From Adiantum capillus-veneris (lineage: Eukaryota > Streptophyta > Polypodiopsida > Polypodiales > Pteridaceae), in assembly GCA_014529385.2 (NCBI GenBank), contig CM043956.1, forward strand, positions 85,983,721-86,047,720: a stretch of 64,000 bases of DNA. The letters run 5' to 3'. This document shows positions 11,750-22,950 of this stretch, piece by piece. The first letter of the stretch is position 1, and each line of letters opens with the position of its first letter. The notes under the pieces are model-generated. The model made no database searches and was not told the origin of the DNA. It saw only the letters and a list, made by a program, of their open reading frames with translations. The translations under genes and the position numbers were made by a program.

Positions 11750-12548
11750 GTAAATATAGATGAAGTCATGCAAACACCAGTGATAGGTATGCAAAATACA
11801 GAAAATACAACTTTTTTGTACTTAATTGTATACACAATCAAAAACATGTGGGGCTATAGAAACCTTATACTTACATTAGGAACACATTACTTTTTGATGC
11901 TTTGTGCATGTTAGTATGAAGGTGAATCACCAAGGTGTATGGATATAAAGTCTATATACAAATAAATATGGATGAAGTCATGCAAACACCGGTGATAGGT
12001 ATGCAAAATACAAAACATACAACTTTTTTGTACTTAATTGTATGCACAATCAAAAACATGTGGGGCTATAGAAACCTTATACTTACATTAGGAACACATT
12101 GAAGTTAGCGAGAAAACTAGATTGTTTGCATGAAAAGATCTCTATATCTTCAAACATGAAACAATGGGTTTTTGTTCCACATATATGTAGCTAATGCTGT
12201 GAGAATGAATTACAACCCACCCCTGCATGTGCAAGGCCAAGTCTCAAAACAGGGCATTTAGCCATAAATGCCACCTCATATGTTGCCACAATTCCACCCT
12301 TGTACTCTTACCTTTGTACTGTACAATGCAACCTTAGGATGCTTCTTGCTAAACACTAGGTACATGTGATGGTGGAAGGCACATTAAAGCTTGCCAAATT
12401 CCAACTAGGAGTTTCATCAAGTGTATCTCCTTATCCATGCCATGCTCCCACTTTAGATCTCCCATATCATCCTTTAACATGTGGGCTCTACATCATCCGC
12501 AACCTTTGTCATATGAGCACAAAGGCAAGGCACATGGCTATCTGGCAC
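11750..12548 (-). repeat. R1 copies b (one short, one longer, in tandem)
   Basis: The motif ATGAAGTCATGCAAACACC occurs at 11759 and 11972, each followed by GTGATAGGTATGCAAAATAC. The second copy continues through the copia RNase H relic (SKKHPKVAL region near 12350-12320, minus) and stops at about 12548, where the copia A leader begins. The two starts lie about 213 bp apart, a tandem duplication of the R1 edge. Confidence 0.65.
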
Positions 12549-12727
12549 GAGTATTGCCTACAGTGGAAACGAAGACCGAAATGAGCCTGAATCAAAATCT
12601 GAGAGCAGACTAGGCTCTTTGAGCTTCCCCAAAAAATTTTCCGGCCTGCAAACGCTCGCCAAAGCTCATAGAAACCGGAGAGAGTAAGCAAGTGTGTGCT
12701 TGAGCTACTCGCGACTAAGCCCGGGAG
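12549..12727 (-). mobile_element. Second copia A fragment (leader), left part
   Basis: Aligns with 8115-8290 (GTGGAAACGAAG.CCGAAATG through GACTAAGC.CGGGAG). It is split from its continuation at 18435 by insertion of copia B: the text runs ...CCCGGGAG, then copia B, then GAGAGGACGCAACCTGCTC. Confidence 0.8.
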
Positions 12728-12870
12728 TGTTGGAGCTATATATGGCTCACTCTACTGAACTTGGTCTCACCTATATATTTGTATCTTGTCCTCAATATGA
12801 ATCAGTCTTTGGGAGGGTATATGGTGTGTCTCTTGTCTCGTCTCTCTCTCTTTCTCTCTACATCTCAACA
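12728..12870 (+). repeat. Copia B 5' LTR (143 bp)
   Basis: Starts TGTTGGAGCTATATATGG and ends CATCTCAACA directly before the PBS. It contains TATATATGG and TATATATTTG as possible TATA elements. It is unusually short for an element encoding a full polyprotein. Confidence 0.95.
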
Positions 12871-12888
12871 TGGTATCAGAGCGGTAAC
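12871..12888 (+). promoter_or_regulatory. Copia B primer-binding site
   Basis: TGGTATCAGAGCGGTAAC follows the LTR with no spacer. The first 12 bases are complementary to the 3' end of plant initiator-Met tRNA. Confidence 0.95.
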
Positions 12889-13637
12889 GATCACGCGCCA
12901 ATTCAATTCATGGTGACACAACAGTATGTGTATGCGATTCGCATGTAAGATTCAAAATTGCTACAAATTTTATTTTTGAGCGTTGATTCTTGTATTGTGG
13001 TTGTTTTGTATTAAGAATAATATGATTAGTGTTTTATGTGGTGTTTATTTCTAATCAATCTAATCGTTGATTACGTTTTCTTGTTGATGACACCCTGAAC
13101 TTCATCTCAATTTTTCTTGTTGTTCTGCTCAAAATTTGGAGAAACGGGAAAAGTGCGATTGAGCATAGCGCATTGGCACTTTTCATCCAAAACTTGTTCG
13201 TCTCCTCGAGCTCTTCGATTTGAGTTCTAGGTTTGCGTCAATCGGAGTTCGCAGCAGAAAGTTATGCTGTTTTTACTGCAATTGAGCTTGACGCAGCTTT
13301 CTTCGTCCTACTTCTTCGTGAAGCGTCCACGATCGTTTTTCTTATTTTGGCGTTAACTTTTTCGAGAAGATTTAGCTATTTGCTATTCGTATTGTGGCCG
13401 TCAATCTTGCGTCTCACGCCACTCTATTTTGAGGACTCGTTTATTATTAACGTCTCCTTTACCCTGCCTTTTTTGGTTGACGTCTCTCACATCTTTGGAC
13501 GTTCCTTGAGCATCCTTCTTACGTTTATCATTGACAGAACGCAGTACTCATATCTCTCTCATTCTCAATTGCGGCCTTCACCATATATGGTGTGCAGATT
13601 CTGCAATCTTATCTTACACGTCTTCTCGCAACAAGAT
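12889..13637 (+). other. Copia B untranslated leader
   Basis: About 750 bp between PBS and gag ATG. The frame is open back to about 13233 without an upstream ATG that I would favour, so it is treated as leader. Confidence 0.6.
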
Positions 13638-16600
13638 ATGGCTATGAATATTCTCGTCAACGGCTTTCCTTCTGGCCAGCATTCCGTTCCTCCTTTCCAA
13701 GGTCAAGGATTCCCAGGCTGGAAAGCAAAGATGTTGTTAATTCTTGAAGGCGATGAACTCTCCGATGTTGTTCTTGGAAATCGTGTTTGTCCGTCTCAAC
13801 CTGTTGATATGGATAATGATAACGTTCTTATCACTGAAGGACCTATATTTGAAGATTGGAATGTTGCCTATACGGATTGGCAATGACGTGATAAAGCAGC
13901 TCGTCGGTATATTCTTTCTGCTCTTACTGATTCCCTTTTGCTTGATATGTATGAACTGCCTACTTCCCACGACGTATGGAAGTACCTTATTGCAAACTTT
14001 CAGAAGAAATCTGTTACAGAAATACTTTATTTGAGAGGGTTGCTTAACAAGTTACAATATGAAGTTGGTACTGCCATGACGGGACATATTGAATCTTTCA
14101 AATCTATTATTAATCAACTTGCTGCTGCCGATGATCCTGTTCCACAAAAGCAACTGATTACACTTCTCCTTGATACGGTGAAGGACTCTTCTTATGATAA
14201 CATTGTTACTATTCTCTCTAATAAAGATGGTCTTGATTTCGACCAAGCCTGCATGTCTTTAACTGAATACCCTCAATGTCAAGAACGTCGGAATGCTGGT
14301 CACGATACAGCTATGATTTCACAAGAGGAGACTGAGTCACAACAGATGGAACGTGCTTTTTATGCTCGAAGGCGTCCATTTCAACGAGGAAACCGCAGAG
14401 GTGGCCGTCGCGGTAATATTTTCTCTCGTCTCAAATTTCCTAATAAGCAATGTTCTTACTGCAATAGAAATGGCCATACTGAAGATGATTGTTGGGCACG
14501 TCAATATGATGAAGAACACAATATTACCACAAAACAACCACATTTATCTAGAGACTCTTCTTCTTCTTCTTGTGAATATTGTGGACGATCTGATCATCCC
14601 ACTCATATGTGCTATAAGCGTCGATTCGACACATATCGGAATAGAGCATATGCTACTAAACATCGAAACAACATTGTACCAGAAACAAGCTGCGTCCTAT
14701 GTTCAGTTGCTCCAGACAGAATACTTCATGTACGTGATGGATCACTTTTTATTGTCGATTCTGGTACTACAGGAAATATGACATATCAGTCTAAGTGACT
14801 CCATAATTATCATCCACTGCCAGTTCAACGTGTTGTTTATCTTGCTGATGATACTACTTGTCAAGTAAAGGGTATTGGAGACTTATATCTTGGTACCTTA
14901 TCTTCTTCCAGTCGAATTTTGCGAGGAGTATTACATGTACCAGATCTTCAACGTAATCTTCTTTCAGTTGCTAGACTTGTTGATCTTGGTCTGTTTGTTG
15001 GATTTGATCATACCAAATGCCGAATTGAGAAAGATGGACAGACTATAGCCACTGCTCCTCGAAACGGTAATTTGTTTGAACTCTCTCTTAACGATGCTGT
15101 AGCAAATATTGTCACTGCTCCAGGTGATCATGATTGCAAAGTATGGCATCACCGTTTTGTTCATGCTGATTTCTCAAAACTCCTTGATCTTCAACGTCGT
15201 GATCTTGTCCATGGCATGGATCTTAAAGCCCATCCCCATATGGGAATTTGTGAATTTTGTGCTCTTGGGAAACACAATCGTAAACCCTTTCCTCTTTCAA
15301 ATACAACTCATTCTCATGACATATTGGATCTTGTTCATACTGATATATGTGGACCTCTACCTTCTTCGAGATCGCAATATCGCTACTTCATTACTTTCAT
15401 TGATGATTTCTCAAGGTATACGAATGTATTTCTACTTAGACAAAAATCTTAAGCCTTATCTGTTTTCAAACAAATCCACAAGGCTGCAGAACTTCAAACT
15501 GGTCGTCGCCTTAAGAAGCTTCGTCGTGACAATGGAGGCGAATATGTTTCTCGAGAGTTTGTGAGTTACTATGTTGACAGTGGAATTCATCATGAACACA
15601 CTATTCCATATTCGCCTCAACAAAACGGTGTTTCTGAACGAAAGAATCGCACTATTCTCAATGCTGTAAGATGTATGCTGATTCATTCTGTCTTATCTCG
15701 TGTTTTCTGGGCTGAAGCTACTTTGACAACAGCATTTATTCAGAATCATCTTCCTACTAGTGCACCCTCTGGTAAGATACCCATCACAGCATGGACAAGT
15801 GACATTCCTTCTGTATCTCATTTTCGAACCTTTGGATGTATTGCTTATATTCATGTTCCCAAAGAAACACGAACAAAGCTTGATGCTCCTGGTCTTAAAG
15901 TTATTTTTATTGGATATTCTGACACTTCCAAAGGCTACAAATTCTATGACCCTTCCCCCAAGAGAGTAATTGTGAATCGTGATGCTACTTTTAACGAACA
16001 ACTTATGGGAGGTTCATGGTCCATGGATGATTCTGATGATACTAAATCATTGCTTCAGGCTTTTCCATTTCTTTCAGAAGATGAAACTCTTCCTATAGAG
16101 CAACTATCCTCTTCACAACCATCCATTCCAAATGTTGCGAATGATGATATTGATATTTTTGTTGATTTGTCTATTGATTTGGAACATGGCTCATGTCATG
16201 TTTATGATGATGATATTGCTGATAATGCTTTTTCTACTTCTGAAGATCCCATTACTTATGATGAATCTATCTCTTAACCACAAAAGGATCAATGGCAAGA
16301 GGCTATGGAAGCAGAGTACGATTCTCTTATCTCTAAAGGTACATGGATACTAACTGAATTACCTCCTGGTCGTACAGCTATTAAATGTAAGTGGGTGTAT
16401 AAGACAAAAGTAAAAGTAGATGGATCTTTTGACAAGTTCAAGGCACGTTTAGTTGCAAAAGGTTACTCCCGTGTTGATTATCAAGAGACTTTTTCACCAG
16501 TTGTTCGCATTACAAGTGTTCGAGTTTTATTGGCATTTGCTGTTCAATTTGATTTAGAAGCTCATCAAATGGATGTGCGAACTGCTTTTCTTAATGGTGA

Positions 16601-17816
16601 CTTGGAAGAGGAAATTTATATGGAACAACCAGAAGGGTTTGTTATTCCAGGTAAAGAAGACCTTGTTGCTCAACTCCATAAGGCACTATATGGTCTCAAA
16701 CAAGCTTCGCGAGCCTGGTATACCAAATTTGATCGTTTTCTCACCTCTAAAGGATTCATCTCTTGCTCGTCAGACCCCAACTTATACATAAAACGCCAAG
16801 GTAGCAGTTTTGTGATTCTTGCTCTTTATGTGGATGATACGATCCTTGTTTCCAATGATTTGGGATTTCTTCAGCAAGTGAAAAAGTTATTGTCTTCTGC
16901 ATTTGATATGGTGGATCTTGGAGAGATTCACTCTTGTCTTGGCATTCAAATCCAACGGAACCGTACAAAAGGTATTTTATTCCTTCAACAGTCAAAGTTT
17001 ATTGTAGATATTATTCAAAAATTTGGTATGGAATCTGCACATTCAACCAACACACCTTGTCTTGCGAGCTCTACGAAGAACACTTCTGACAATGGCGGTC
17101 AACTTGTCACAAATCAACCTTATGCTAACTTGATCGGATGTCTTCAGTTTGTTGGCATGAACACTCGTCCTGATATTCTGTTTGCTGCTAATTATCTTGG
17201 ACAACATCTTGCATGTCCTTCTCTTAAGCATTGGTCTGCTGCAAAGCGTGTATTGAAATACTTGAAAGGCACTACAGATTTTGGTTTAGTCTATCGACGA
17301 CAACTCACATCGGATTCTATGCAATACCTTTCTCTTTTGGGTTACACAGATGCAGACTGGGCAAGCTCACATTTATCTATGCGATCTACTAGTGGAAATT
17401 GCTTCTTTATAAATGGTTGTCTTGTTTCTTGGACCAACAAGAAACAACATTGTGTTGCAGTTTCTACGACTGAGTCAGAATATGTTGCGGCATCACTTGC
17501 AGCTCGTGAGTTGATTTGGCTTCGACAAATGTTGGTTGATATTGGTCACTCTCCTCTTTCTAGCACACCCTTGCGGTGTGACAACCAAAGTGCTATTAGT
17601 CTTGCAAAAGACTATGTTCAACATAATAAGTCAAAGCACATTGTTGTCCATTATCATTATGTCAGGTATGAAGTACGCAAAGGAACCATTATGGTTGAGC
17701 ACTGTCCAAGTGACCAGATGATTGCAGACATTTTGACCAAAGGCCTCAATGAGTCACGTTTCATCCTCTTGCGCTCGGAGCTTGGAGTTGCTTCGGCCTC
17801 ACTCTTTCTAGATTAG
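13638..17816 (+). pseudogene. Copia B gag-pol polyprotein with four in-frame stops
   Basis: A single frame of 1,393 codons without any frameshift. Domains by approximate residue: gag core 1-260; two CCHC zinc knuckles (CSYCNRNGHTEDDC near 272, CEYCGRSDHPTHMC near 312); aspartic protease (IVDSGTTGNMT, near 372); gag-pre-integrase (VWHHRFVHADF, CEFCALGK, 500-540); integrase D-D-E (HTDICGPL near 567, RRDNGGEY near 630, QQNGVSERKN near 662); RT (LPPGRTAIKCKWVYK near 906, YVDDTIL near 1064); RNase H (GYTDADWASS near 1234, KHIVVHYHYVR near 1333). In-frame stops are at 13884 (TGA), 14796 (TGA), 15450 (TAA) and 16275 (TAA). Each is one C-to-T change from CGA or CAA. The start at 13638 (MAMNILVNGF) is the first ATG with gag-like sequence after it. 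It would be active but for the stops. Confidence 0.93.
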
Positions 17817-17824
17817 CTTCTTTT

Positions 17825-18274
17825 CTATTGTAATAGCTTTGTACATATGACATTGTAATCTTTTAGGTATCATGCACTATGCACACTCCACATTTGCACA
17901 TTGTGATATCTAAGTCACTTTAATATTTTTACATAGATGCACAATTCACTTTCACATCATCAACGCGCTGGTTCATATTTTCACATTGTATAGGGGCTTG
18001 GGTTTTTCCCTTGAACTCCCCAAGGGTTTTTTCATCCAAAGCTACTTTGCTATTGTAATAGCTTTGTACATATGACATTGTAATCTTTTAGGTATCATGC
18101 ACTATGCACACTCCACATTTGCACATTGTGATATCTGAGTCACTTTAATATTTTTACATAGATGCACAATTCACTTTCACATCATCACCGCGCTGGTTCA
18201 TATTTTCACATTGTATAGGGGCTTGGGTTTTTCCCTTGAACTCCCCAAGGGTTTTTTCATCCAAAGCTAGAGAC
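17825..18274 (+). repeat. 225-bp tandem duplication in copia B 3' region
   Basis: Two near-identical units (17825-18049 and 18050-18274), each starting CTATTGTAATAGCTTTGTAC. They differ at about two positions by eye. The unit also holds a small direct/inverted motif around CCCTTGAACTCCCCAAGGG. Confidence 0.92.
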
Positions 18275-18280
18275 CTTTGT

Positions 18281-18291
18281 TTGAGTGGGGG
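18281..18291 (+). promoter_or_regulatory. Copia B polypurine tract
   Basis: TTGAGTGGGGG directly precedes the 3' LTR and matches the GAGTGGGGG-type tract of plant copia elements. Confidence 0.85.
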
Positions 18292-18434
18292 TGTTGGAGC
18301 TATATATGGCTCACTCTACTCAACTTGGTCTCACCTATATATTTGTATCTTGTCTTCAATATGAATCAGTCTTTGGGAGCGTATATGGTGTGTCTCTTGT
18401 CTTATCTCTCTCTCTTTCTCTCTACATCTCAACA
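18292..18434 (+). repeat. Copia B 3' LTR (143 bp)
   Basis: Same length and borders as the 5' LTR (TGTTGGAGC...CTCAACA), with five substitutions by eye. Followed by GAGAGGACGC, the continuation of copia A. Confidence 0.95.
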
Positions 18435-18691
18435 GAGAGGACGCAACCTGCTCTAATACTAATTGTTGGAATTAGGGTTGCAACAAAACACACATAGCTT
18501 GGAGAAGGCGAAGGAAGATGAAGGCACATAACAGAGAGTGTATTACTTAGTGTGCAATGGAAAGATAGATAGCCCTAGAATGATGGGTGTATATACAATG
18601 CGTGGGAGAAAAAATGTCCTAGTGAGGGAAAAAATGCCTCAACAGTCCTAAGTGTGTTCGCACACATTACTGCCACATGTATATGGTAACA
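18435..18691 (-). mobile_element. Second copia A fragment, right part, with LTR 18464-18691
   Basis: 18435-18463 is the end of the leader and PBS region (GCTCTAATACTAATTGTTGG in plus orientation). 18464-18691 is a 228-bp LTR matching 8315-8538. It continues into R1 at exactly the same junction as the first copy. Confidence 0.75.
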
Positions 18692-19780
18692 ATGAAGTCA
18701 TGCAAACACCGGTGATAGGTATGCAAAATACAAAAAATTCAACCTTTTTGTACTTAATTGTATGCACAATTAAAAACATGTGGCGCTATAGTAACCTTAT
18801 ACTTACATTAAAAACACATTTGAGCTAGCGAGAAAACTAGATTGGTTGCATGAAAAAATCTCTATATCTTGAAACATGAAACAATGGGCTTTCTCCTACA
18901 TATATATGCAGCTCATGTTGTGAGAATGAATTACAACATATCCTTGTATGTGCATGCCCAAGTCTCAACACAGGGTCTTTAGCCATATATGCCACCTCAT
19001 ATGTTGCCACAATTCCACCCTTGTACTCTTACCTTTGTAAGTCTAGACAATGCAACCTTAGGATGCTTCTTGCTAAACACTAGGCACATGTGATGGTGGA
19101 AGGCACATGAAAGCTTGCCACAACCTTGCCAAATTCCAACTAGGTTCTGCATCAAATGTATCTCCTTATCCACGCCATGCTCCCACTTTACATCTCCCAT
19201 AGCATCCTTTAACATGTGGGCTCTACATCGTCCGCAATCATTGTCATATGATCACAAAGGCAAGGTACATGGCTATTTGGTACGAGTCGATGCACAAGGA
19301 TATCTCACTTGTAAGACTGGGGGTCTTGGATCGCAACCGTCCTATTTCCTTCTTACACCTAGAGTCTTTATAAAACATATATCATTGACTTGTGCTAGAT
19401 AACTTGAAGCTTTCATTGATAGGGGCAACTAATGAGGCCTGTAAATCTTGATTCATTAACCATGCACTAGAAAGGCAAAATCAAGATCTTTGTTTCTCCT
19501 TTTACTGGAGTGCTTTGTTGGGGCCTATGGAGAGGTAAAGATGCTCCATCTTTATTGATAGGCATTCGAAGCGCCCTCTTGACATGGCACGTTGGGGGTT
19601 AAGGAAGCTCTCACAAAAAAAATAAAATGTGGTGTAGCACGTGATGTATCCTAAGAGCTGGGGGTGATGGAAAACTTGCACAATTGTGGTGTTGGTTTAG
19701 ACCCACTCGGCCATTTAACTATGCTTGATGCTTTACAATTGCAAGTTTATGCTGCCTCTACCTAACTCAAGTAGCAACAT
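18692..19780 (-). repeat. R1 copy c with copia RNase H relic
   Basis: Parallel to 8539-9585. The minus-strand relic near 19085-18997 again reads FSKKHPKVALS followed by a frame change. Before it is a frame (19215-19080) closely matching the equivalent frame at 9058-8930. The last part (CTCGGCCAT, GATGCTTTA, GCCTCTACC) matches 9520-9600. Confidence 0.6.
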
Positions 19781-20112
19781 TGTCACTTATTAAGTTATTT
19801 GTTAGAAAAGGACACTTGTTCCAAATATCAAGAAAAATACTCGATAATCTTTGCAACTTATTAAATTTGGTTTTTTATGTTTTCTCGTTTGGATTGTTTC
19901 ACACACTTAGTAGATCCAATGAAAATGGGGAGCTAAGCTTAATGATGCATTATTGCTCCTCTTGTTTTATTTATTATTTTTACTTATAGTCAGCTAGTGC
20001 TAGCATTATCATGGCTGCTTATGATAAAGGTGGTCAATGCTTTAGAATTGCAAGTTCATGCTGCCTCTACCTGACTCAAGTAGCAACATTGTTTGAGAGC
20101 TCAAAAAGAAAC

Positions 20113-20184
<72 letters not shown>

Positions 20185-20983
20185 GGGGGGGGGGGAATTT
20201 GTATCTTAGGTCCAAACCCAAGCATACAATACCAATCTGGCTATAAGTGCATGCTTTGCAAAAAGATTAAAATGGTCACAATGTGGAAGCTAGTTTTTTT
20301 GTTCATGCAATTTTTGGGCTGTGTGGTTATTTATGTCTAGAATTGTCATAAGAAAACATGTTTGGATGTTTTGAATGCTTTGTGCATGTTTGTATGAAGG
20401 TGAATCAACAAGGTGTATAGATATAAAGTATATATACGAGTAAATATGGATGAAGTCACACAAACACAGTTGATTCGTATGCTACAAGACGTGGTGTAGC
20501 ATGTGATGTATCCTAAGAGTGATGTAAAACTTGCACGTGTGTGGAGGAGAGCACAATTGTGGTGTTAGATTAGATCCACTCGACCATATAACTATGCTTG
20601 ATGCTTTACTCTTGCAAGTTCATGTTGCCTCTACCTGACTCAAGTAGCAACATTGTCACTTATTAAGTTATTTGTTAAAAAAGGACACTCATTCCAAATA
20701 TCAAGAAAAATACTAGATAATCCTTGCAACTTATTAAGTTTTTTTTTTATGTTTTCTCGTTTGGATTGTTTCACACACCCAGTAGATCCAATGAAAATGG
20801 GGAGCTAAGCTTAATGATGCATTATTGCTCCTGTTGTTTTATTTATTATTTTTACTTATAGTCGGCTAGTGCTACCGTTATCATGGCTGCTTATGATAAA
20901 GGTGGTCAATGCTTTAGAATTGCAAGTTCATGCTGCCTCTACCGACTCAAGTAGCAACATTGTTTGAGAGCTCAAAAAGAAAC

Positions 20984-21065
<82 letters not shown>

Positions 21066-21170
21066 GGAATTGAAAGGGAAGCCCAAATTTCTCTAGGATT
21101 GCTTTACTCACATAGAGACAGAGGGAGAGAGTGGAAATTGGAACGATACACGGAACAAAACTTTTGAGGA
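19781..21170. repeat. Tandem arrangement of repeat ends with GT/GA microsatellites
   Basis: The block CACTTATTAAGTTATTTGTTA...GGTGGTCAATGCTTTAGAATTGCAAG occurs at about 19775-20050 and 20655-20930. Each copy leads into CAAGTAGCAACATTGTTTGA and a GT/GA array (20115-20195, 20986-21061). A diverged R1-edge piece (ATGAAGTCACACAAACAC) is near 20450. No genes. Confidence 0.7.
20174..20195 (+). repeat. Run of 22 G
   Basis: Uninterrupted G run that ends a (GT)n(GA)n array. It could form G-quadruplex structures and is a likely place for assembly length error. Confidence 0.9.
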
Positions 21171-21272
21171 TTGCATTAGTCACATTCTCCCATATTGTAC
21201 AATTGAATGTATTTAACATTCACAGGCGGAGGCCGGAACCTTTTGAAAAAGGACATGGGTCCAGCCAGTCTC

Positions 21273-22328
21273 TCAGGGCAGGGCGAGGAGAGAGAGGCGG
21301 AGCGCCACCAGGGCCTGGAAGAGCGAGGCCAGTTGCGAGCGGAGCACGGTGACACACGCTCGGGCTTCTTGCGAGCGCTTGTGCACGCTGTCGATTCTCT
21401 GCCTCAGATCCGCAACAGTAGCCTGATCTGCATGAGCTGGTCCGGAGACGGCGGCGTGGATGGAGGCGGCGGCGGAGTGCAGCCCTTGAAGCTCGAAAAA
21501 GAGAGCGCCCATCTCCTCCTGCTTCAGGTCACACTGCAGCTGCCACAGGGGCCCACCCCACATCGTTACCGTCGCTAGGCTACTGCCGCTCTTGCAGCTG
21601 GAGGCGACGATCTTGCAGGCGCTGCGGATGGCGCCAGATGATGATCGGAGGGGGGGAGCGAAGGTTGCGATGGCGGAGGCCAGCACTAGCAGAGATATGA
21701 GCAAGGTGCCATCCAAGGCGTGATGGAGGGGCTGTGCTGCGGGATCACGTCGACAATTAGCTGCAGGTGCCAGCAGCTCGCGCTTGGCCGCCAGCAGCAA
21801 GGCCGCCTGCGCCTCTTTGATGGGCCTGTATTGGGCACTGCTGAGCGATTGAAGGCCATCTAAGCACGGTCGCAGCCGCCGTGCTGCTGCCAGCTGACCT
21901 GCTCTGGAGGTCTGTACTCCTCGGGAGCTCTGAACTAGCGCTGCCTGAAGGGAGCCCAGCTGGCGGTCCACGTCGTCTGCCACCTGCTTGAGAGAGGTGC
22001 AAGCGTCCAGCAAGCTCAGCATCTCATCGGCGCGCTGATTGGCGGGTGGAGGCGCAAGCGCATTCTTGAGAGCAGAGGCAAGAGCGGAGTGGGTGGAGAG
22101 CGTGCAGGCGCAGGCGTCAAGCAGCCAATTGAGATGCGCGCTTCCTCCCTGCAGCTGCAGCTGCCCGACCCGCTGTGCCAGGTCGGCATGGAAGCTGCCC
22201 ATGAGTAGCTGCACGTCACCTTCCTCTGCACCTGCACCTGCGCTTGCTGCTAGTTGAAGGGGGGCCGTGTTCTTCATGCGGAATGACTGTACTCTGGCCA
22301 CCAAGGCCAGAAGGTTGCCAGCGCCCAT
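21273..22328 (-). CDS. BPS1/ROH1-like plant-specific protein (tentative)
   Basis: Intronless 351-codon frame from ATG at 22328 to TGA at 21273. It is far richer in G+C than its surroundings and uses GC-ending codons, unlike any transposon here, so it is the best candidate host gene. The layout fits the plant DUF241/DUF793 (BYPASS1, ROH1) group: a helical N-terminal half with LNWLLDACACTL and ADEMLSLLDACTSLKQVADD, a hydrophobic segment around residues 210-230 (LLISLLVLASAIATFAP), and a helical C-terminal half ending LVALRLSLLALP. Such proteins are usually intronless, about 330-400 residues, and linked to root-to-shoot signalling or exocyst binding. The family call rests on these patterns only. 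The last codons are duplicated at 9905-10000. Trinucleotide repeats (GAT, 22360-22383) lie in the 5' leader. Confidence 0.55.
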   Translation of the reverse strand: MGAGNLLALVARVQSFRMKNTAPLQLAASAGAGAEEGDVQLLMGSFHADLAQRVGQLQLQGGSAHLNWLLDACACTLSTHSALASALKNALAPPPANQRADEMLSLLDACTSLKQVADDVDRQLGSLQAALVQSSRGVQTSRAGQLAAARRLRPCLDGLQSLSSAQYRPIKEAQAALLLAAKRELLAPAANCRRDPAAQPLHHALDGTLLISLLVLASAIATFAPPLRSSSGAIRSACKIVASSCKSGSSLATVTMWGGPLWQLQCDLKQEEMGALFFELQGLHSAAASIHAAVSGPAHADQATVADLRQRIDSVHKRSQEARACVTVLRSQLASLFQALVALRLSLLALP

Positions 22329-22429
22329 TTTTCTGCTGATCTTATCGACTACAAGGCTACAAGCTGATGATGATGATGATGATTCTGCTCAACGCGGTGC
22401 TTGGGAAAACTGGTTCATCAGCACACACA

Positions 22430-22438
22430 TTTATATAC
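22430..22438 (-). promoter_or_regulatory. TATA box of the BPS1/ROH1-like gene
   Basis: On the minus strand it reads GTATATAAA, about 100 bp upstream of the ATG at 22328, a normal distance for a plant core promoter with a short leader. Confidence 0.6.
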
Positions 22439-22456
22439 CTAAGTAATGGTGTGCTA

Positions 22457-22510
22457 GCTCCTTATAATTAGTAAAGGTGAAGGCTGGCTCCTTATAATTA
22501 GTAAAGGTGT
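22457..22510. repeat. Short tandem duplication upstream of the gene
   Basis: GCTCCTTATAATTAGTAAAG occurs at 22457 and 22487 (30-bp spacing), 20-75 bp upstream of the TATA box on the gene's strand. Confidence 0.8.
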
Positions 22511-22827
22511 ATGCTTTAGTCATCTTGCTCTGGATTTCAGTCGATCCTCTTTACATGATTTCACCCACCTGCGGATTCTTCTGCTCACTCACGCCAATTG
22601 CATTTCTAGATTTTGTTTTTTAAACCTTGTCCAGGGTTCGCATATGCCAAAAAAAAATAAAGGGCACTAATATTCTCTACCCATCATGTACTTTCCATCT
22701 CAAAAGGCAAGGTCCCATCCTATAGGCTAAGCTACTCTCTTTTGTTTCTTGCAAGGTGTCCTCCTCCTTCCTCTCTCTCTCGTCCTCCTTCCTCTCTCTC
22801 TCGTCACTGCTTACCTCTTCTCTTGAG

Positions 22828-22829
22828 GG

Positions 22830-22876
<47 letters not shown>

Positions 22877-22890
22877 TCACACACACACAT
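22828..22890. repeat. Compound (CT)n(CA)n microsatellite
   Basis: The same compound type as the GT/GA arrays, in reverse orientation, at the edge of the R2 repeat region. Confidence 0.85.
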
Positions 22891-22950
22891 CCTAAAAGTC
22901 TTAATGCTTTTTTAGTGACGAATTTTGCATGTGATACTTCTTTTGCTTTA

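Larger units (their letters stand above)
12728..18434 (+). mobile_element. Copia element B, full-length, inside copia A
   Basis: A complete 5,707-bp Ty1/copia element: 143-bp LTRs at 12728-12870 and 18292-18434, PBS, leader, one polyprotein frame (13638-17816), a 225-bp tandem duplication in the 3' untranslated part, and a polypurine tract. The flanks GGGAG (left) and GAGAG (right) look like a 5-bp target duplication with one change. By eye the LTRs differ at 5 of 143 positions, so the insertion is fairly young, yet the polyprotein already has four in-frame stops. Confidence 0.95.
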
